The notes beneath the pieces were generated by a model. It was not told where the DNA came from. It searched no databases and worked only from the letters and a program-made list of their open reading frames with translations. A program made the position numbers and the translations under genes. From Spirometra erinaceieuropaei (taxonomy: Eukaryota; Platyhelminthes; Cestoda; Diphyllobothriidea; Diphyllobothriidae), in contig CACRXP010000745.1 in assembly GCA_902702965.1 (NCBI GenBank), positions 124,620 through 188,619 on the forward strand: a DNA stretch of 64,000 nucleotides, written 5' to 3'. Of this stretch, positions 57,350 through 64,000 are shown piece by piece. The stretch's first letter is position 1. The number at the start of each line of letters is the position of its first letter.

Positions 57350-59700
57350 CAACTAAAGGTCTTATCGAGCCAGTATTAAGATAAATGCGTAAACCTCTCT
57401 TTTAAGTGTGTAGATTATCAAACTATCCTATATATATGGGAAGATTATTCCAGGGGAAAGTATACCTAAACATGAGAAGAACAAAATGCTTATAGGTATG
57501 AGAAGCGGAAAGTGTATAATTAAGGAAGAATTGCGAAGAATTTATGGCGAATACTAGGAGTAAGGGCCGAAATTCGAAGAAGACTTGAACTATTATTAAT
57601 GCGAAATATGAGACAGAAGCCTGCGTCTAGTCTTCGTACCGATAAAACTTTAGATTATTTATGTGGCACATATATGCGTAGGAAATATTTGGATTTTTTC
57701 TTACTAATAGTCTTATAGTAAAATTTCCTATAGCATTTTCAATTTTAAACGACCATTCTCTTTCGTAAAACCAAAGAATGGGCAATGATAGTCGAGAATG
57801 AGAAGTACAACCATTCAAGAGAGTTCTAATTCAATTTCAAGAGGATAGCAATTGTACGAAATAAAGCCAGGATTTGGCAGCTTTGGCCGTAATTCTGTCG
57901 GCTTGTGGCAAGAGATCAAAATTTTTGTTGTAGCTTATAAATAAACCCTGGATGGTTGTACATTCAGCCATAGGTTTGCCTTGAAAGACCACTGGACGTA
58001 GTAGCCCATCAGGTCCAAAACACATAATGCGACATTTAGACAGAGAGAATTACATTAGTCAATTTGAGTTCCACGGTGGGAGAGCAAGCATGTCAGCGTT
58101 GATTTGCTCCAGGCAATGAAGGATCGTGGACTTATTGAATGAAAATACACATTTGAGATCGTAAGCATAGATAAAGGATTGGAAATGTTTAACTGCTGAC
58201 GAGATAACATTTATGTAAAGCAGAAACAAAAGAGGACATAAAACGGTACCTTGTAGGACATCACTTGTTGGACCACACTCACTCTCGTGGAAGAATGAAG
58301 ATCCCACTAAAACCTTTTATTTGCGATTCGACTGGTATGACTTGATAAAGTCTATAAGAGGACTTTGAAATCCCAGAGCTTCAAATCTAACCAAGAGTCT
58401 TCTATGTGGCGCTCTATCAAAGGCTTTCCTAAGATCAACACCAACAACCTAAACAGGTAAATGAATATTACGAATAGAAGTAAATAGATTTAGAAACGAC
58501 ATATGACATGTTTCACGAGAGCGATCGGGCGAAAACCGTGTTGGAAAGGGATAATAACTTGATTGGCTATACAAAAGTCGGTTAGTTTCATGGCAATAAT
58601 TTTTTAAACATTTTGACGAAGGAGGTGGTTTATGGACACCTCGATAGTTTTGAACATCAGAACGACAGCCAGATTTAAATACTGGAGTAATAATATAGGT
58701 TTTTTAACAGTCAGGAAAGAAACAATTTTCGAGAAGGACTGAAAAGAGTTTGCTAAGCAGAGCAGGTAAATCTCTTAGCCGTTTTACAAGAGGGTTCGGG
58801 ATATTGTCTGTTCCTACTGAGGCTTATGCCCATATCCAACTTTCATTTCATCGAGCCCTACTCCGGTCTATGCCTGGATGTCTGGTTCGAAACGGAGCGG
58901 TTGAGTTTTTAATAAACGTTTTAGACAGGAGAGCATTGAAACTGTCAGCGGCCAACTGTGCATCAGTTATAGGATTCCCGAAAGCGTCCCAAAGAGTGGG
59001 ATGCTGCGTTTTTCTGAGAGTTCGTACCTTTCGAGAAAAAAGTTTCGAGACATTAAACGAACGGTTTTCGATGAAGTGGACCACCTTTACTGGCTGCGTT
59101 TCTTCGGACAATCTCTTAGCCCGCGCAAAAATATCCCAAATTGAGGGCGGAACGGGAACGTCGTCCTGAAGAGGGGATCGACGAGAAGGCTTGCGCAAAC
59201 TACAGCGAAAGGGTAAGGGAAGGAGAACCTCATCCCCGGTATTCATTATTTTTTACGAGGGGCAAAACGAGAAATAAGCGGATCCAAAATTTCGTTAGTT
59301 TATCATTACGAACATTTACATCCGAACTTAGGAAGAAGTCATTCCAATCGTAGAAATTATGATGTGTTATTAATTCGGCCAAGCGAACTGATTGGAAATC
59401 AAAGATGAAGCTATGCAAAATATCGACGGATACGCTCGCCTCTATCGTCCTTGCCTTCAAATCAGAAAGGAGTGATTCAGCCACGCTGCCCGCATTACTG
59501 TTTTTCCTCCCTTCATTCAAGCAACCCGCTATTATAGTGATACACTAATCCACAGGGATCAGGGACCACGCTTATTATATAGTTCAATGGACGAGCATTT
59601 TCGGCCATCACATTTGCACAAAGATTTAACAACGCATCTCTGAATGTCTTTTGTTTCTTCTGAGGGCATTGTGCCAAAGAAAACCTACATTGCATAAAGT
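57350..59700 (-). mobile_element. Degraded CR1/jockey-type LINE with RT
   Basis: From 59520 down: DWNDFFLSSDVNVRNDKLT (pre-RT linker), FGNPITDAQLAADSFNALLS (58960), VIIPFQHGFRP (about 58550), DVLQGTVLCPLLFLLYINVI (58250) and SFIYAYDLKCVFSFNKS (58180). The catalytic YADD has become YAYD. The distal part CRIMCFGPDGLLRPVVF (58025) ends with the RYTFPWNNLP block typical of the C-terminus of such ORFs (about 57430). Frames are interrupted. Confidence 0.78.
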
Positions 59701-59799
59701 TATGTCTTTAGTACATTTGTGTCTAAACTTTTGCATATGAATCCGCGTATGCGAGTGACCTTCCGTAACATTTTAGATGGGACCACACAAAGGCGCGGT

Positions 59800-60960
59800 A
59801 AACTCCCCAAAATTGTCTATGTTAAAGGTTACCAACGCACTTTTGATCGCATGGAGCACTCCATGGTGTTTTTTTAGCCCTGTTGTACTGCAGTGCTGGT
59901 TTCATGTTGTTGCGTACCCAAACACCGAAATCCTTCAGTGAAGATTCTTTGGGAATAACAATGTCTTTCAGGCGATATGCCCTCAGGCCCTCAGTTGAAT
60001 GATAGTTGGTTGGATGCAGACGAAGTACGGCACACTTCTGCACACTGAAATCAAGAAGCCATTTATCGGACCACATGTACATTCGGTGCAGATTATTTTA
60101 AAGGTTTCTCTGGTCATTCGGACCCCTAGTGACTTACCAGAGCCTAATGTCATTAGTGGACATTATCTTACTGCGGTAGAGTTCTTGAAGGCTGTTATTA
60201 ACATAGAGGATGAAAAGTAAGGATCCGAGAACTGAGACTTGATGCACACCACTAGTCAGGTTAACCCAGTCTAAGATATCCTCACCGATACAGACACACT
60301 GTTCCCGGCCAATCGAAATGCCCTTATTCAGTTCAAACGATCTCCCCGGATGCTGATGGCGCTCAATTTGCGAAGAAAACGTTGGTGCAGGACAGTGTCG
60401 AATGCTTTGCAGAAATCGATGTACACGACACCGACCTCAAAACTCTCCTCTTTAGCCCTGGTCCAGATCTCCAGACAAGTTAGCAGATTTGAGGGACAGC
60501 AACGTCCTCTCCGGAAGCCCTGACGGAAGTTCTGTAGGACATTGTTTTCTTCGCAAAATTACTGTATAACACTAGAGTTTTCATTTTTTTCACGAGAGGG
60601 AAGTTAAGCTAATAGGTCCGAGGTTGCTTTCTGTCATTCTGCTACTTCCCTTATATAAGGAGACGAGGTTAGCTGTCTTCTGCTGTGGTGGCAGCCTCCC
60701 TGTTCTGATTGACAGCTCAAAGAGGGTCGAAAGAGGCTTTGACAGCTCTGTTGATAGCTCCTAAGCCTCAGCAATGGAATTCTTTTGGGTTCCGAAGACT
60801 TACCCAGCTTAATTTGACTGAGGACGCGTCTTACCTCTTCGATGGAAAAGGCAACGGTTTAAATGACGGCAGTATCATGGCGCATTTGAATGTGTCCTCT
60901 GTCTTGGTCCATTTCAAACTCCTGATTGTCTTCATAGGACTCCACCCTTAAAAGCAATTG
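59800..60960 (-). mobile_element. Second degraded CR1/jockey-type LINE with RT
   Basis: From 60540 down: FRQGFRRGRCCPSNLL and VGVVYIDFCKAFDTVLHQRF (RT motif A with its Asp), then HQVSVLGSLLFML (motif B region, about 60240) and WLLDFSVQKCAVLRLHP with SLKDFGVWVRNNMKPALQ (60060-59890). The YADD motif between them was not found. The upstream part (60780-60640) holds the SISTGRLPPQQKTA-like block. Confidence 0.75.
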
Positions 60961-61089
60961 AAAAAAACTGAGATAGTAATTGTGCTTTCTGTGGCCCTTT
61001 ACCTAATAAGCTTCCGGGGCTATCCTTTGGAAACGCAATTCCGATCCTTCATTTTCTCCTACTGCTGATGTTCCCATAAAACTTCTTGG

Positions 61090-62130
61090 GATATCAAATG
61101 GATTCTGCTATAAGTCGACGCGCAAGCGCATTTGCCTCACCCATCGGCTTGGTCGGTCACTGGTGAACTAGTCTCTAGTACACCAATCTACACTCACCGC
61201 ACCCACCCAAACTGCCCTCACTGTCCCCACACATTCATTCGCCGTATGATTTCATCAGCTCACATGCGCATTTACGAAAGTCAGCGGGAAAAAACCGTTT
61301 TCTTTATCATACGCCCCTCATCAACTACCGTATTACACAACAATGTCACCGCTGTAAGCACTCAATCACCACATGCCATGCCAGTGGGAAGTGTGCTTCT
61401 GGACTCCGTCTTCATGCGGCCCCTCTGCTGCATGTGTGATCCGAGATTGAGTGTATCATGGTATGCCAGAACCGTGGCTTGGGATGCTGCAGACTGACGC
61501 CTCAACTCAGTCCACGCAGTCCGTCTTGCTGTGTGTGTTTGTGTAGACTGGCGGACTGATGGACTGAGAGCAAAGCTGTCACGGCTCCTTCTTAAAGTGA
61601 CCTGTGGCACTCTCACGCATGTGAGGAGTGTGTGGGCTATTGCCCTTCGGTCGCTGACTGACTGGTTTCCCAGACTTTGAAGGATGATTATCCAGGCTGT
61701 GTTTTGCTCTTCTGGGCCTCAAAGTTTGCGAGCGTCTGCTATGCCATGATCAGCAAACCCTGGCCATCACAATCAGGTGTGCCCTGAGAGTTCTGCGGTA
61801 TCCGTTTCTCTGGCGGTAGATGCACTTAGATGCCCGCTGGGTATACAGGTCATATGCATGGCTGCCCAGTCATCGACATATTTTCAATTGTTGTTGATGG
61901 TGGTCCAAATCCTAGTTAAGTGTTTGTTTTGGACCATGGAGTGTGGAGTGGAGCGCCAAAGTGCGGGTTTGTTCGCGCCATCCACCTGCTCCCTTTTCGC
62001 TTCCGGTTTTCTTGACTTTGTCTTGACACCGAGCCCAGATGGTAAGGAGAGTGCGGTAGGCGCGGCGCAAGTTACTATGCTAATTTAACCTTGCTGTGAA
62101 GCACACAGTGGACAACCTCAGATGCGACAG
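61090..62130 (+). mobile_element. Zinc-finger LINE family, 3' tail copy
   Basis: Begins within the C-terminal finger region (FASPIGLVGHW, about 61120), then the distal frame (about 61185) with PHTFIRRM. The 61370-62130 stretch parallels 26060-26830 base by base with many substitutions. It is inserted next to a - strand LINE. Confidence 0.82.
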
Positions 62131-64000
62131 TCGAACCATCAATTCCTTTTACGTGTTCATTTCGCTTAAAGTCGTTCATGATTAAGTTGGAGTTTTGACC
62201 GATTTATTTGTGTGGGTTTTTGGGCAATTTTTAATTTTTGGTAAGTTTGGGCACAGTTCGTGCCTTATGCCAGGTACTGTACATTAAAATATTTAATTAC
62301 CTTATAGAACCCGCTACGTCTATGCATTGACTCAAATGTAACGTATTTGACTAGCTCTATTATCTGAGGTCGCATTCTTTGGGAACCATGTATGCGATTG
62401 CATCGGCAGCCATTGGTTGGTAAACGATCACCAATTTGAAACCCTATCGCACTCTTAACGCCCATAGGTGAAATTGTCAGTCCAGTTAACTTTATTCGGT
62501 CTCTCTATAAATCACTCCTATAGTGTCTATAGCGAAGATTACATTGAGGTGAGCAAGTGATTAAAACTCAGGCTTATTGCATAGAATAGACAGAAAGCTG
62601 TTGCTTGACTATATGGGACATTCTTGGTGGTCTGATGCTAATTTACAGTCTGCATAATTTCTAGATTCTACCGACAGCGAGCATTCAGCACATAAATTGG
62701 TAAATCTGGAAAAAGCTCATTATCTTCCAGCCTGGACAATATCTGCGGATTGTGAGAAAATTACAGTGTTTAAATGTATATTTATTTACGCATGTTTCGC
62801 CGATCTTGTGCGGCTGCCTGACGCAGCTGCGAGGGGTCCTGATCACTAGTGGCTCCTTCAGCCCCCCGCGTGTTTTCTGGTATATGAACTCCACTTCACC
62901 GTGCCTTGTGTAATCTCCGAAAAAATTAATGCGTAAATCCCTTGGAACAGACCTTTACAGGCATGGTTCGAGATTTAATATGCATGTTTAAGCTGAAATC
63001 CATCAGCTACCGCAGCATAACCGCGTTATATTCACAAAGTGCCAGCGGGCAGCCAGTAGTACACAATTGTGTATACAAGTACTGTTTTTAACTCTAGTGC
63101 TTACTCACTCGAGGTCTCGGCAGTGAAAGAATTCTAAATGTGGCACCAATGGTTCGGATGGTCACCTTCAAACTGAACAATAGCGGTCTTTAAATGGAGA
63201 AGGTTTAAAGTACATTCTATGCCGTTCTCTACTCATTCGACCATCAAAACAATTTACGGATTATGGAAGAACATTTTTCGTTAAAGTACAGAACCTCGCT
63301 ACTAAGATCAATTTAGTAAACGTGACATTCTCATTGACCAGACTGCCACGTAGGTAGCGTGGAGGTTCGATACACATTAAATGTACAGTAGTTACAAATC
63401 AATAGATCAACCAAGGGAACGTTTAAAACGCCAGAGCTTAGTCTATCGGCGAACAGAATGAGTTTTAAAAGCATTGTAAGAAGAAGCAGTGCAATATAAT
63501 GCCCTGTCCTTCGCATCTGACGGGCAAACAAAACAGCATAAGGCTCTGTGACTTCTGTTAACACAAAAGTTAAAACTGCATTAAGACTTTGGAAGTATCC
63601 ACCGAATAAGATGAGCCAGTTCAACTTCCTGAAACGGTTAACTGCTACGGTTGTCACCTGTCACCAACAACTCACCACTGTTTCCTCCTCTTCGACGACT
63701 GACTTTAGCGACATATGCTTGTGTTTATTAACTTTAGACAGTTCGCTGTGCGCTGGACGTTGTCCTTCAGGATTCTGCGATTGTCATGTTTTTCACATCA
63801 TGCAGTTGTTATGTGCTCCAAATATGGGCACACAAGATATGCTTTTGTGAAGAGGGACAGCGTGTGGGATACAATATTGGCCTAGGCGTCCGTGCAAGCC
63901 AGATATTTTCCTACTTTGTTGTTGGATCGAAGTGAAGCCTAGAGGAGAGTCATTGTGACGGAATGGCAATGGTTTCGATTGTAAAGCTAGAGTAAGTAAT
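62131..64000. other. No gene seen
   Basis: AT-rich. Frames at 63331-63657 (-) and 63548-63850 (+) overlap and have no domain. Confidence 0.4.

Noticed and set aside
1..64000. CRISPR array, bacterial operons, ribosome binding sites
   Set aside because: Introns, poly(A) signals, SINEs and LINEs show a eukaryotic nuclear genome; no spaced direct repeats seen.

Overview
The window is eukaryotic and intron-rich. It looks like a parasitic flatworm, most likely a diphyllobothriidean tapeworm. Three things point there: a LINE family ending in C2H2 zinc fingers, the Penelope-like elements, and very small 5' introns (41-43 nt) followed by kilobase introns. The species call is from family knowledge and was not tested by a search.

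Two protein-coding genes can be read exon by exon. On the + strand, positions 6538-21651 hold a complete 12-exon gene for an NME8/TXNDC3-type axonemal protein of 683 residues. It has an N-terminal thioredoxin domain, three nucleoside diphosphate kinase (NDK) domains and an acidic Glu/Gly/Asp tail; every splice phase fits. On the - strand, 52223 down to 44599 hold seven exons of S-adenosylmethionine decarboxylase (AMD1). They include the proenzyme cleavage site and the catalytic Ser, Cys and His residues. One middle piece is missing, and a 432-base assembly gap (46613-47044) lies in the interval where it should be. A possible last exon is at 43051-42908.

Most of the rest is transposon debris. 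Introns of the NME8-like gene carry a 72-bp-arm hairpin (7234-7478), a head-to-head pair of tRNA-derived SINEs (12735-13270) and the 3' end of a Penelope-like element (PLE, 14480-15460). A zinc-finger LINE family is present as a 3' piece (24915-26840), a 5' piece on the - strand (28700-29690), a near full-length broken copy (37400-41250) and a 3' tail (61090-62130). At 31060-34185 an old - strand PLE is split by a younger PLE insertion with a 13-bp target duplication and 171-bp inverted ends. A second PLE family lies at 43090-44350. At least three degraded CR1/jockey-type LINEs run along the - strand between 55560 and 60960. A tRNA-Ser-like gene is at 30027-30107.

The most interesting signal is a hammerhead-ribozyme-like motif at the 3' end of all three copies of the first PLE family, with a compensatory base-pair change between copies. 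The remaining intergenic stretches (about 1-6500, 21.7-24.9, 26.9-28.6, 34.2-37.4, 52.3-55.3 and 62.1-64.0 kb) show nothing I can name beyond a few weak exon-like open frames.
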